From positions 56,999,239 through 57,063,238 of the forward strand of contig OV884012.1 in assembly GCA_930367205.1 (NCBI GenBank): DNA of 64,000 bases. Direction: 5' to 3'. Source of the DNA: Acanthosoma haemorrhoidale (taxonomy: Eukaryota; Arthropoda; Insecta; Hemiptera; Acanthosomatidae). Shown here piece by piece: positions 12,501-27,500 of this stretch (the first letter of the stretch is position 1; every line of letters begins with the position of its first letter). Made by a program: the position numbers and the translations under genes. The notes under the pieces were generated by a model. The model did not search any database. It was given only the letters and a program-made list of their open reading frames with translations, and was not told the DNA's origin.

Positions 12501-15500
12501 GTTGCGGTTTTTATATCGTGACTTTTCATTTTAGCAACTGAAGATCACAGCTTAGAGCTGTCGAAAACGTCATAGGTGAATAAATACCATATTGTAGAAT
12601 GACGAAAGCTTTATTATTTGAAAATATTTCTTATAATGTTACCTCACCGTTCTTTTTCTATATACATGACTAATTTTGTTAACATGACAAAATTTGTAAT
12701 CTCTAATGTATTGCATATATTGAAAATGAAATCGCATTTTCGAAATATGTATATAAATTATAACGTGGACAAAGAAAGTAAAAGAATAATTCTTAAGTCT
12801 TGGCCAAGTTTGGGTTTTAATTATAATAATAATCGGCATTTTTGACCATGAATAATTCATTTTTTTTTTATAACCATCCCAGGTACTTAACATCGAAAAT
12901 ATTTTAAATTATAACTATGAGCCTATTAAATAAACGATATATATAGTTGCCTTGTGTTTATCGTCTTTAATCAAACGGAAAAAAATCTTAAAGAGCTTTT
13001 GAGCAGTACATTGAGAAATCTTGAAGTAAGCAGAACGGGTATATTTTTTTAGGGTTTCTGAATGAGTCTGAAAATCGGAAACTCTTTTGTTTTCACCCAG
13101 CGTGTGGCGTCGATGGTCGGCCTTGAGGTTTTGGCGAGTTCAACTCGCACAGTTGTAATTAAATGCCGTCACGTCTCACAAATTTTAGACGAATTTATTT
13201 AAATGTGAGCCTTGCTTGCTCACAGCAAGACAGCTCAAATTATTATCACAATAGGGATAAATAGGAGGTCGTTAGGTACACACAGCTTCTTGAAAAAATT
13301 AAAGAAATGGGCGAGGGATGAGTTGGCATTATTGTATTATAAAAACAGAAATATGAAAAATACATTCCCCTCCTAGGTACGCGACTGGTTATAGTATTTT
13401 AACCAAAAAATAATCAGCATATTTAGAGGTTACGCATCTATATATGCTTATTAATCCATATTACAACCACTAGCGTAGAACGTACAAGCATATAGATAAA
13501 GGCAGGCGGAAGACGATCGGGTAATGAATGGTCTGCATCTCCTTTCCGGGCTCGACAATAGTTTCTCGTAGACAGCAGGCCACCGCCAATGTTTCCACTT
13601 GCAGGCCACCAGGCCACCCATGTCGACCGCTCCCACAGTTCCCAGTAGCTCAAGGGCCTGCAGGCTGACGTCCTTAGTCCTCTCCAATAAACCATTTTTT
13701 TTTTAAATCACTGATGTAATTATTTTTAATTTTTTTTTTTAGGGAAGCTTTCTTTAAAGCGACAAATTCTTATTAGTTGAAATAACCGAACTAACGAAAA
13801 AATAACCATATTTTTTTTTATTATATAAATCATATTTTAATTATTAGCCATTTAAATTAGTAACATGAACTAGTTAATCCATATATTAGTATGCTCATAA
13901 CTTCATTAATTAAAAGTTTTTAAAAACATTTCTTTACCCACTAAATGAGCAATTATATGTACCAAATGCTTCCTAGAGTGTCCTGTTAATTTTGTTTAGT
14001 AGTGTGTATATTTTATTATATGTTTTCTCCCTCCAGGACGGAGTTTGTTGGCCTGTATGCAGTATGCTAGATACAGTACGTAACTGAATATCCTAATTAT
14101 TGCTTGACAAGTTGAATAACTGTTGAGAAAAGGTTAGGACACTTGAGCGAATTATTTGGTAGGCGCATGAAACTCAGAACACCAATGGTTTCTGATTGGT
14201 CAATATATATTTTTTTTTTCGTTTCCTAGTTCGTTTCCTTTAACATAATAACGGAATGAAATAGTATTGCTGAACATTTCTAGAATATTCGATTTAAATT
14301 TAAGATTGATTGGGCCTAGTTAGTAATCACTGTCGGATAGGACGTGTATACCTGTAGTGGAAGTGAAGACAAAAGAAAAACGATTGTCTGCACCTGTTTC
14401 GAAATAAGTCCACTCACATCGCGGTGCGAAAAAAAAGTCGTAAAATATATTCAACTTACTTGATCGGCGAGTTTAACTAGCCAGCCTTGATAGAACGGAT
14501 GAGTTTACAATCAGCCTGCTGCAATAATAAATTAGAAGTACAAATTGGCTCTCAAAAAGATACCCCGTCCTTCTCGACGCTAGTTGGAATATCCCATATC
14601 TAATGTCCAAATAAATTTTATATTTCTAGATTCAAAAGTCACAGACTATAAAGAGGCAGATCTAGCAAGAGATGGGAAAAAAAAAAAAAAAAAAGTGTAT
14701 TTTTGCACAATGATTTTGATTATTTAGCACAAATCAAGAATGTATTATGAGTAGGTATAATTTATACCATCTTCAGTTTCACTTCAAAAAGCGAAATATT
14801 GTCTTGAAAGCAAAAATATCATTTTTGCGATCCCTTGAAACGTTATCATTTTTCACAGTGTTAATCTGAAAAATAAACCCTCTGAAAATTCCAGATGCCG
14901 GTATTTATGATACCTAAGTTCCACTATATACACACAACATAGCACATGAAATCCAATAAACTCCCTCAGTAGGTGTGCTGCAAGGAGGAATAAAATAAAG
15001 AAAAATTATATACATTTCATATAAAAGAAATCGAGAGGATACTTCAGAAAGTATCAATTATGTATATTTATTAAAAAAAATGTAGTCTTGCAAATTACAA
15101 AATGGTTTTTACAATCCTTTATAACCTTATTATATTTATAATCCTAATATGAAAAAAAAACCCTGATAATTCGAGAAGCCTGGTATTGATACCTAAGCCT
15201 CTACCTAATGTAGTACACACATAGCTTTATGGGGCTGAGAAATGTCTTCCCATGTCCTCGCAGTACTATGTCATCAAGAGGCGGAAGTAGCAACGTGGGA
15301 GGTCCGACCGACTACTTCCTTTGGCAGAGTAACCAAAGTTTATAAGAAGACGAACGGAGGGAAAGAGAGCCACAGGCGATAGATGCATAGAAGGTAACAT
15401 AAGAGCTATATATCAATGGTCGTAATTAAATAAACGTTTAACTCTATATTGTCGAATAATGTATGTTATTTTCCGATGAAAATATACCTATTTAAGAGTA

Positions 15501-18500
15501 TTATAATCACTACTAAAACGTAGATTGCATAGCGACATTGACATCAAACACAAAAAAATATATTTAAGTGTTATTTACATTCATTAGTAGTAATAAATAA
15601 TATAAAAGATTTATTCTAAAACTTCACCAGGAGATAAAACACTAATCGAAAGGAATAAATCAAAAGTTCGCCCTTTCTGCTCCGGAGTGGTCAGGAATGC
15701 AAGCATTATTGGAATAATAGCCCGATTATATTAAAAACGAAAAAGAACACTTCCTTGAATCCATAATTATCCTTATTCGCACGTTTCTCATTTTACCTTT
15801 TATTTTGAACGCCCAGTTTATCCTTGAACTTATCATTCTCACTCAAACCAGTAAAGGGGGGATGGCGTGCATACCTGTAAGGATTTTTTTTACACACCCA
15901 AGCAAGAAAGGGCATATTTCCCATTCTTCTATAATGTATTCTCGATAATAAATTAATTGGAAGATATTATGAATCTTATTTTAGCGATATCGAATACCAT
16001 TTAGTAAACATATAAAATCATGAAAAGTTAACAAGAAAATGCTATTAACTGGTCAAACGGTAATAAAAACTAATTATTAACTTAATAGTTGTAAAACAAC
16101 GGATATTGCTCTCAAACCAAAGTAAAATGACTTATGAAGTTAAAAAATAAAATAAACTCTGGGATATGTTAAAATAAGGAAGGGATAAAGTAAATAAAAA
16201 TAATATTAATAATAATAATGGTAATGATGAATTATGCATTGTTATATTGTATGGAGATAAGGAACAGGTAGATTTAAATATTAGGAGAGTTGCCGAGCGA
16301 GGAATATTAATTGAATACGGGTAGGATGAACAAGATCTAATTTTTCAAGATTCTTTGGTATCTGATTTGAATTGAAGGAGGTTCTAAAGATGAGGAGACT
16401 TTGTAGGCATGAGAGCACTGAAGAGGAGAGGTTCAAGGACGTATTGGCGACGGGTAGAAAGGTACAGCTATCACAAAAAAAAAAACTGCGTGATGCGACA
16501 CTCTCTGAAGATCCCGAGTATAAATCTTAAGAAACGATTCATCAGCCGCTTTAATGCAACCTCGAGATCCTCAAAGAGGCCACCATCCACCGCACAACCA
16601 GTGCGAAGACAAGAGAGGAAACTAGGAGTTCGTACGTTTGTGATGGGAGAGGTTGGCGGGACTGATATAGTTGAGGTTGCACTGATTCGGCGGTTAACTG
16701 AAAGGTGAAATGTGGTCTTTCCAGGACCAAACAAAGATTAGGCTATCGGACATATAGACAGAGGAAGAGGCTACCAACGATCCGTTCAGATCAATCGTGA
16801 CGAAGAAGGAGTAGTTGGAGATGTCGGGTTTGAGGCAGGATTCAGAATCAGCTATAATGGTGATGGAAGTTATCAAGGAAGAATTGGAGGAATACGCTAT
16901 TGCGAGCAGGGAAGCAATGAGAATTAGCGTGGGAGCCTGTAAGGACCCTATTTATAAGGAAGAGAAAGGACGAAAAGTATTTAAAAGCGGGGACTAAGTA
17001 GTAAATGGTTGGAGTGGAAATTATTACGATTTAATTAATGAATACCCTTTAATTATGTTTTATGGGGTTTTTCGTGCAGTTTGGTAATCGAATGGAACCT
17101 CGATATAACATTTCATGTTAATAGGTCAAACAGGGGACTCATAAACTCCAGGTCAGTCAAAGAGACTGGACAAGAGTAAATATATAAAGTCCTCACAACC
17201 AACTGAATAGTGATTGCGGGCTGTTGGTTTTCTGGCGAACCGTTTCTATGGTATTGTGTAGCTTAGCTGGTATGCCATGCGCACTCAACATACTACAACC
17301 CATGGAGTCACTAAATACTAACTTGGTGACATTTATCAAGTCCCTTAACAGTAACACTGCTCAATTTAGTATTCAGTGAAGAAGTACACAAAAAACAATA
17401 ATGAATTATACCAAATGAGGACGTCAAGGACATTTAGCCCTCATGGCTCAAAGGAAACCGCAGGAAGGGCACTTAGGGAGGCGACAGGAGAAGATGCATG
17501 GACCGACACATGAATGAAGGGCCACAGATGGAGATGCGGAAGGGGGGAGAATCTGGAGGGGGTGAGAATGGACGGCAGCCGACCCGGTGCCAGTACTAGT
17601 GCCGCAGTTTGTGTGCGCCTGTAATTGTTCGTCTGTCTGTCTGCCCAGCACTTTCTTCGCCTTCGTCATATGTGAGTAGACCCATTTGTGCTTATCTTGT
17701 CAACAGTGTACTTATCAGTTGATTGATTGTGAACGCTACTACCCAAGACGGCTAAGTCTGAAAAGAAGAAGCTTGTTTGATTAACTATTCCAGGTTATCA
17801 TTGCCCGAACAACGTAAATTACCACCAAACTTTTGGTGTTAACCGGTATTTTTTCTCATTCCTAAATTCATTATTTATAATTAATTATACGACATTTCAA
17901 GAACTACATACAATTAACTTTCGTTCAGTATAATTATGAAAGATTTACATCCGTTGCGGAATGACAATAGAGGCTTTCGGCAGAACTGCACCTGACTTGT
18001 TTAAACTTGATAGTCAGTCAGCTATCCTGTAGGTAGGAGCCGCCACGTCGGTTTCACGAAAACATTAAAGTTAAAAAACTAGTAAACATTACGGCCCATT
18101 TATTTGTTGAATCATAGCTTTCACTGAAGTTCGTCTTTTCATCAAAATAAAAAAAGATACTAGCAGCTGACAAATTTGTTACTTTTTGTTAAAGTCTTTA
18201 ACCATAAATTAATTAGAATATTTCAATTTTATAATATATCTCTTAAATTTCGGATCGACTGGGTTATTTTTACGACTGCTCTGGTAGAGAACACAGACCG
18301 ACAGATGAATGACGAACGAGCATGAATGAAAGGCTTGGTAATTAGTATTAAACGTTATAAATTATCTTTACAGAAAACAAAATACCATTTATCTTTAGAA
18401 TATTTCCATCCACTTTCCACTGGCATACGGCAGTGAAGAACAAAACCTTCTAAAAACAACAAACCACACTGTTGTATGTTCAAACGTAAAAACGTCGGCA

Positions 18501-21500
18501 ACCTTTTGGGGATGACATGATACAAATAATAGTTATTAAAAAACGAGTCAGGTTATTTTGAAGCTTGTGCGGTTTTTTTATATCTAAATGTATTATCTTT
18601 ACTCATTGATTACACGAAGTGACACGCTGCACTTACAAGGTGTTAACGCGGCTACGACGGAACGTTTTATTGGGAACTAAACGTGAATCGAGCTCACCCC
18701 ATTGAGAAACAAACGAATTGCGAACAGAATATTTATCATTTTGGATTGAGAACTTTATTTATATACATTGACGAACAACGTGTCGACTTATTGTGATTGT
18801 TTGACCAGTTCATGTCAATTGGAGAATAACCATTGTTTAGGACATGATCACCTAAGAAACTGAAATCTCTTTCCTGAGAGCTCTGATTCCTCCATATCGC
18901 TTGTATTGCCGAAGAGAAGTAGTAAGAAAATATATGCAACTAAGTCAGTTCCTGAATGATGTTGACTCACACTAACTAACTTCAGGGGCATTCATCGTAG
19001 AAAAAAAATCAAAGAAACAAAAAAAAAAGAAAACGATTAATTATGCCTCCAATTAGCATTAGCAGGGCATTTTATTTTATGGTCCTAAGCCACAGCGTAA
19101 AAGCCAAATTCATTACATAAAGTACGATTAATGCAAGCAGATAATTATAGGCTCTGTAAATGCTTCTAATCAGGTGATGATAATCACAACAAATTTGGCA
19201 ACCTACCTTCTCACAAACAATCCCTCCTAATGATGGATTTGGGTAGTCTTTAAGCACAATTAGCTGCATTTCATAATTTTAGAGGATTGTTGTTGCTAGG
19301 TTTCCATCACAAAATGTCATACTACAGAAAATGTCAGCTCGAAATATTTAATTGGGAACCAAATTTAAATTTCACCGACATCTTTTAAATTCAAAGACCG
19401 TTTGGCCGTTGATGAATCCAAGGTGTGCTCATATTTTGATACAGCAAAGCTTAAAATATTTCATTTCATCTATTACGGCAAAATAAATACCGACATGATA
19501 CAATTTTGAGCTAAATTCGGGCTCATAGAAGTTCTCCACTCAAGGAAATTGATATCGAATTTCTTTAATAAAAAAAATAAAAAAATAAGTAAAATTTAAT
19601 GGAGTAGTTGTGTAAACTTCAGCGAGAAATTTTGTTTCGTGGGTAGACGAATCTTTCTTTTTGAAGTGCCAAAGGTATGGGATTTATTTAAAAACACAAC
19701 TTCATCGTAACCTGAATAGTCTGCACTTTGGAACTATAGACATTTTTGTTCTCAAAAGCTGTTAATTTGACCACTGCACCATATGAGATACCGAAATATA
19801 GGTCTGATGTAATTCTATAAAAGGGGGAAAATAGGCCCTAGACACGATAAGAGTGATTCAATACCAATCCATTAACTAATGCCTACCGATGCCTGGGGCA
19901 CACGTGGTTCACTTCGTAAAGATATTGCATCGGGGGTTAGGCAGGAACACTTTAAAGTAGTGCAGAACACTTATAAGGGTACCCCTGTATCGTATTTGTT
20001 TAACTATAGACAATAATAAATTCGTCGTCAGAGGTTCTATCGTGAGAGTGGGGTCACTATCGACGTCCTCACAGCGAAAGAGATTAGTCCCCTCTCAAGA
20101 TAGTGATAAGATATTTTATTGGGTTCTCGCCTATCGTGGACCAACTGTCTCGAAGGTCCGGTCCTCATTGTCGTAGATTAATCGACGAGTAGTCAAATCG
20201 AAGCGGAGCAAACGATTAACGAGAAAAGTTAATGAGGGCTAAAAATATTCTGTAGCGGTTTAAAGGTAACCACGATAAGTTTTCTCTAATCCTTTCAGTA
20301 CGTCGAAAGTTCATAAACAAAATAAGAGCACGAATACATAATAATCACTACACAACCTAATAAAAAATAATTAAAAAAGCACTCGCCAATACTTTACTTA
20401 AAATTCACACTAAGAGAAAATGTTTTATTTGTTTCAATAACAATGACAAGTCAACGTCGTTTCTATTCTATTTTTCAAGATCATTGTTTCACTATTACTT
20501 ACAGAATTGCTAACTTCTCATAAGAAAGAATAAAAAAACTAGTAAAATATAAACATTTTCTATTCTCCGTCCAACAAGAAAACAAACAATCTTGACCATG
20601 TTTTAGAAAATTTTAAAAAAAGTTTATAAGTAACTTTGTCTGGCGAAGAGCAGAAATCAACCAGACGGGTGTGTTACATGTAGCACGGTTCATTTTTTGT
20701 AAGCGAACTCATCCCTCATCAGCTTTTAACTGTTTGAATAACATCACAATAATGATACCTAAAAAGTTAATGAATACAGAGTTCATGCGGATTTGGAAGG
20801 TCTCCGGGCTGTTTGTAAATACTGTATGAATTATCGAGTGAAGAATTGTAAATATGATATGAATGAGAACATTGAACGAAATTACTTAATGCACAATAAG
20901 GCAGATTTTTATCACAATAAAGATTTGTTTTGTGCAATGAACAATTAATACATAGTAAAAAAGTACAGTAATAATTATTTATGGTAACTAACGAATGCGG
21001 CGAAAGCAACAGGTAAGTGTGTGATAAAATGCTTCCGCACGAGTTAAACACTACGTTTTAACAAAGGAAACACAATAAGACACAGACACAGACCGAGATG
21101 AAGAAAAAACGTATGTAAGAATGAGATCAGTGGATTTGGATCAGTTCTTTGTAGGGACTTAATTATTTTCAACCAATTCACATAATAAAAATGAAAATGT
21201 GTAAGCAGCTAAAATATGAATAAAAAGAAACTATGGAAATTGTTAAGACTCTCTAATCTTTTAGATTAATTATTATTGATTATTAATACGTTAAACATAT
21301 TGAATTATCGCCTTTAATTTGTTGAGACTTTGAACAAAAGAAATGTAAAAATCGTCACATCAACCGACGTATTCAATATTTTAAGTTCAGATTTTTTTGA
21401 ATTATGAAAATGTCAAGTATTGGGAGTTATTTTTGATATTTATATATTTTTTTTCTGTTGAAGAGTTAATATTTAGTAATTGGGACGGTTTGACATATAA

Positions 21501-24500
21501 AACTAAATATATTTTTGTGATAAAAGCGAGTGTTATGTTTTTTGCGGTTACATAATATGTTTTTAATTTAGACCTAATAAGGAAAAATAAGGAGGAAACT
21601 AATCCTGAGAGCAATAGTCATAGAAAATGAAATAGTAGGAATAGCAGAAAAAGCTAATACATCAGAGCTAAATGCCTAAAGAGAGCAAAAAATTGTTGCA
21701 GCACTCATGAAATCATGTTTAGCAGTGATCTAAACGATTACTGTTGAAGGAAGATAACGTATTGGGTCTTAAACGGTAGAAGAACCCGCACAATCAAAGA
21801 TAGAAACCAACTTTTAATAAGAAGTCCATCGTGATCTGCTCTATAAATACGTGACAGATGGAGTCCTGGCAGTGGCCAGTTTCTCTAATCATGTTTTGAG
21901 GTGTACTGTATGAATGAGCGAGTGAACGAAAATTGTAAATATGGTATGAATGAGAACATTTATCACAATTACTCATTTCCCATTACGGCAGATTGTAATT
22001 TTATCACAATTAAGAAAGACACTTTGAATAATTAAGAAGAAGTCTGAACTTCATACAACTTAAACTCTCAAGAATCCAAACCAGCTGTAATCGACATAGG
22101 CATGCATGACTGGGCAGACGGAAGAAATCGCACAGTCATTACCCGGCGATATACTAGACTCCGCTAATCGGAACGGTATCTACCTATGACGTACAGCTTC
22201 CGACGAAGCAGGCGAGTACAGTAACCAGACTGGCTTGTGGTATCAAGCCCACAGCGGAATCTAACAGGGGACAGAGGCTTGGGCGAGAAAGATGCCCTCA
22301 CTCTAACCGGGGCTAATCTTAGTAATTGACTAATAACCAGGACAGGGCTCCTGACCGAAGGGGTAACAGCCGCTGTTCACTAAAGCTGGAAAGGTAGCAC
22401 GACTGTTCATTAGCTTATCGAGTATGTAGAAAATCTATAGCTTGATCAGCTCACGGTGAGGCGTCCACTGCGCATGCAACAATTTTCGAGGGGAAGGCAT
22501 GTCAAAAATCGTCTTAAAAATCGAGACCTGAGCATTCTTCACTTGACTGTAACTAAAAACCAGCTGAAATACCAATCAACCGTATTTTCATAAACACAAA
22601 TTAACGAAATGAAGAACGCGGAAATATAAGAGACACTGAAGGATATTGTAGAGCAGCACTCGCCATAAACACTCACAGCACCGGCCATAAACACACAAAC
22701 GAGAGGATAAATCTGGAGAAGAAAAGACAAACACTCGATCACTCACACATTGTGGAAATATTTCATTATTTCTGGCGATCTCCTAGAAGTTCTTGGAACT
22801 ATTTAAGTCCCCAAAATGGGAAAAAAACCACTGACAGGTTGAAGTGGAGGTTCATTTAGTATCAGATAAATTTTATGGTGGTTAAATCTTCACTGTTTTA
22901 ATGCCAAATAGCGAGCACATGATAAGATTGATAACGTTCATTGATGGTAAATTATAAGGAATATGTTTTTTTATATTTATAAGATATTTGATGCAATCAT
23001 TTCCTCAAAGCTCCGTTTTCCGCTAGACAACCAATAAGTAATAATTGTAGACAATCATATTACATTAAAAAAAACTATTGATTGATTAAATTATTAATCC
23101 AGAAACATCACCTCATCGTCCACTCAACGGTGTAATGCTTGTTGGTTGTACATGCAACAAGCATTAGACCGTTGAGCTTCATGGAATAAAATTCATCTGT
23201 TTTCTGATGAAAGAATAGGAAAGCAAGCCAACAAAAATGTAAAATTTGACAGATGAATAATTCAATCAACATGACTATTAACAACAATATATGGTTCTTT
23301 CTGAGTAGAGTGTCACAGTTTCCATTGTTTCGAAATATTTCAACGTGTGCCTCACGAAATCCTAGGACGGATTTCTCCGCAGCTATGCAGGTTTGAAAAA
23401 TATTTTAATAGCTATCTAAAACATATTTGAAAACTAATATCCATCTGGGATCATAAAAAGTAATATCCTTAAATGACCCGATCACATAATTTATTTGGAG
23501 AGAAGTTTTTTCCCCCCTAATATAGCGAGACCTAAACGAGGTATGGCGATTTCACATGAATATATTGAACTAGATACGAATTTTTGTAGAAAAAGTACTT
23601 TTAGAGACACGGGCAATTAAGAAATAAAATATATTTGGTTCAAAACACCAAGAATTTTATTCACAAGTTAATTAATATTTCGAAAAATCACAGACCAATA
23701 AACTTTATGGACATGACCCCACTTCAATTTGATTTTGATTTTCAACTGATGTAAAAAAAAAAAAAAAAAAATTGGCGAGGTTTCCGATCCTTGGATCAAC
23801 AATACGTCATTGGTTGTGACTTAACTTACTTGAGACATACAATGACAACAATTCTAAGAGGTTTCCCCTTCAGAGTTAACAATACTGACTGTTTCCTATT
23901 GAAACTAAATCGCAAGTGTCCTTCTTATCTTTCCAGCCTCTAAAGATCAGGTAAGACATAGAACCCAGGAGCTGCTAAGAATAACTTGAAAGAGTGAACC
24001 ACTTCGATGGAGCCAATATTTCTTATCAGGTATGGAAGGATTCTTCACTTCAAATAGAACTTTTTATCTTTCGGGTATCCTTTCGATCAGTTGTCCATCT
24101 TGACAAGAATCGTTCTCAAAAAAGGGATTGGGCATTAATTTTATGTCGACGATTATAACAATTGTTGTAAATGAGGCTGGAAAGGTACTGGTGCGGGTCT
24201 CCAGAGGAGGGTCAATCCTAATATAGTACACCCTAAACGGGGTATACAAGATAGTATAAAAGTTATACAATAACATTTTGGACATTAGCACAAAATCGAA
24301 CTGTAGATAGATATCTTATAACGAAATAACTGAATATCAATATATGTGATCATATTTATGTAACGACCGTATTACTACCATTTCAAAAAGGTTATATGTA
24401 ATTTCAAATGAAGAGAGTGAGTGTATCAGTTCACCCCTTCGCGGAATTGAAAAAAGCATACATGGTCGTTAAAGGTGTTCTATTTTAGGAAAGCATAAAA

Positions 24501-27500
24501 GAACTTTGTAATGAAACAGTCGAAACGCACAAACTTTGGTTAAACCATAAAAGAAGGAAGAGGTTATCTGTATTGGGTTATAGTAGTGGACAAGAAAACA
24601 GCATATTTACATAACTCCTAATGCATGGTGTAATCGTTTATAATTCACTAAATCTTGGTATACGTTTTTGACTGCAACCTCTTAATATCTTAAATGTGTC
24701 TAGGTCTATGTCTACATGCCTACAAGCAAAGCTCAAACAATACACAATTCGAACATCGTTTGAATAATTTGTATAGGTTAGCAAGATTCGCTGAAAAGTA
24801 GCAGTACACGGACAGCATTACCCAAAGTATCTCTATTGTAGTCGTAATGAGGGGGACTTGACACTGTAGGAACCTACTTCAACTCAACGCAAGAATGGCG
24901 GCACATCCTATGGCTTCCAGTTTTTTGTAGCCGGAGCAGAAATGATTTGAATCGAAAATCTGCAAGCCATGAAGCAGTTTGGAGGTATATACACATTGCG
25001 ACGAAATTAATGTATGAGTAACGACAATACAAAATATGTAACACATGTATTCACTAATCCCACAAGGGCTAGAAAAGGGTAACAACCTTCGCACACACAC
25101 ACACGCGCGCGCGCGCGCACACACACAGAATAAGAGGATGTTTTACTTTAATACTTTAAACAAATACAACGCCTAGAGAAATATCACCAACACCACCGAT
25201 CGATAGGGTAAGGATAACCTGCAACCGACAGAAAAGAATGCGAGAAAACAAGAGCAATCCAGAATTATCTCCAGATCAGCTAGGACCTGCAATCAACATT
25301 TATTTAAGTGAGAACAATTTGGCTTCCATTTAATTTTAGTTTTCAACTCAAGACTTTCATTCCCATTTCAAACGTTAATGGATACTAGATTAATTGCAAT
25401 TTTTATAACACAATCATTGTATCACAGGACTTAGAGGAAACTTGGAACTGGGCTAAATGCCATTTACTTCCCGACACTTGTGCAGAAATATGTTTAACGA
25501 AATCTACAGACTTTTAGGCCCCGAATTTTTTTTTAAGCCCATTTTTTTCTCAAAAACGCTAATGTTGACGATGCAAATTGTGCGGACTGATCTGTGACAA
25601 AAGTCTCAAGAAGACCGTTGGAATCGACAGAAAGAAGATACAAGAAGACACTAGGATGCCAGTGATAAGCCTGTCCGGCTTAGGCATGACGAAGGTGTCG
25701 AAGTATTACTTGGATGATGGTGAAACCCTTTTTCAAGGTTTCACCGGTTCGAGTTGCACCGATTTTTTTTTTTAATTTCTGTATTAATTCACTAGAGTGT
25801 ACATTAGTAAAGCCCCGATTTGTATGCAAACGCATGTTATTTTAGAATATTTTTTTAAATATCTACTCATTCTATATCTTGAAGTGAATTTTAATGTTGC
25901 ATATTTTTACATATTGGGCCAAAATTTGTAATTTGCGAATATTTGGCCTTAAATTATTGTATTATGCATATTTTAAAAAGTTTGAATTATTTTTTTTTGA
26001 AAAGGTGTATAATTTTTTGTATACTAGATGTTTGTTTAAATAAAGTAAAAGTAATATTAGATTGCACAGTAAACGATGTTGGCTTTGATATTGGTTCTAA
26101 AGAACTGTTTTTATTTACACAAGAAGTAGTTCGTGGAAACTTCCCGATGAGACGAGTCCCAACTCCCCAAAATCACTTTTCATGTCCAACTCGTGTAAAG
26201 AGGCAATACAGACAACGCAGATAAAAAACAAAAAATAAAGCCATCTATTCGTTAAACATTGAACGATTGGGTTTCGTATTTGAAAACGATAAAATAATTT
26301 TTTCTACGGATGAGAAAGTTATTTAGTGCAAGCAAGAAAAGTATCCCCTGTGAAAGAATATTCCAGCTGGATCAACATATCAAAACAAATAAATAATCTG
26401 ACTGTCAGATCATATTCACAGAAGTCGATTTTGAAATGGAGCTGGTAGTCAATTATGTATAATACATGTGTTTAAAATTATCGAAGTGTTGGTACTGATG
26501 AAAGAGGAAACTGTTCATTAAGTATAAATTTTGTAATAAATCATTCATAATTTGAATAATGTAACGTAATAAATCATTCATAATTTAAATAAAGCAACCA
26601 CTGCCATTAAATCATTCATTGTTTAAATGAACTCTCAACTACCTATAATACCTACCCTGTTCCTCTTCGCCTGAACATAATGTTTTGTTAGGACACACCT
26701 AAGATCTTATGGATCTTACTACTTGGATTAAGATCTTATAAAGGCAGATCAATACAAATAAAGCTGCCACCGACAAGGCCACCAGCAAAGGTCAAAGACA
26801 GGTCCTCCCATCTTATCTCTTTCGTAGAGACCCTTGCCCGTGGCGGGCGTCCCCTACATTCACAAATAACGATTAATTCTCCAAAAATTATGCTGTTAAC
26901 CAATTTAGGTTTTACCTAGAAAAAAAACCTAAAATAACCACTATAAACGAAGGAAGGAGTTAGCTATATTAGGATATAGTAGTGGACAAGAAAATAGCAT
27001 ATTTACATAGCTCTGAATGCATGGTGCAATGGTTTATATTGCGCTAAATCTTGGTATACAGTTTTGACTGCATCCTCTTAACATCTGAAAGGTGTCTAGA
27101 TCTATGTCTAAATGCCTACAAGTCTACAACCAAAGCCACCTGTTAAACGGTACACATTAGCAAGATTCGCTGAGAAAAGTAGCAGCACACGGCCAGTATT
27201 ACCCAAAGTTGTTACATTTACAGATATAGACATTACAGTGGTAGTGTGGGGGCTTGACACTTGAGGAACCCATACCAACTTAACGCAATAGTAATGTCAC
27301 ATCCATCTTTTTTTTTTTTCCTAAGCTCTCTTGTTAGAAATTCAGGATGAGGGAAAAATATAGAATATTTAGGTTAATCGGATCCTTATACTAGGAGTAA
27401 TACCTCCTTGAAGGTGGTGTGAGAGGATTAAGGGCTGTGGGAAGCCTCGGTGGAGGTTGGTTGTTTCGGTACAGTGGTGAGAGTCCACTGGTAGCTGGGC

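Noticed and set aside
13438..13703. Two overlapping minus-strand frames in a GC-rich patch
   Set aside because: Neither frame has a domain or splice context; GC-rich repeats commonly give such frames.
17448..17669. 73-codon minus-strand frame in a GC-rich patch
   Set aside because: No coding signature, no partner exons, no second copy.
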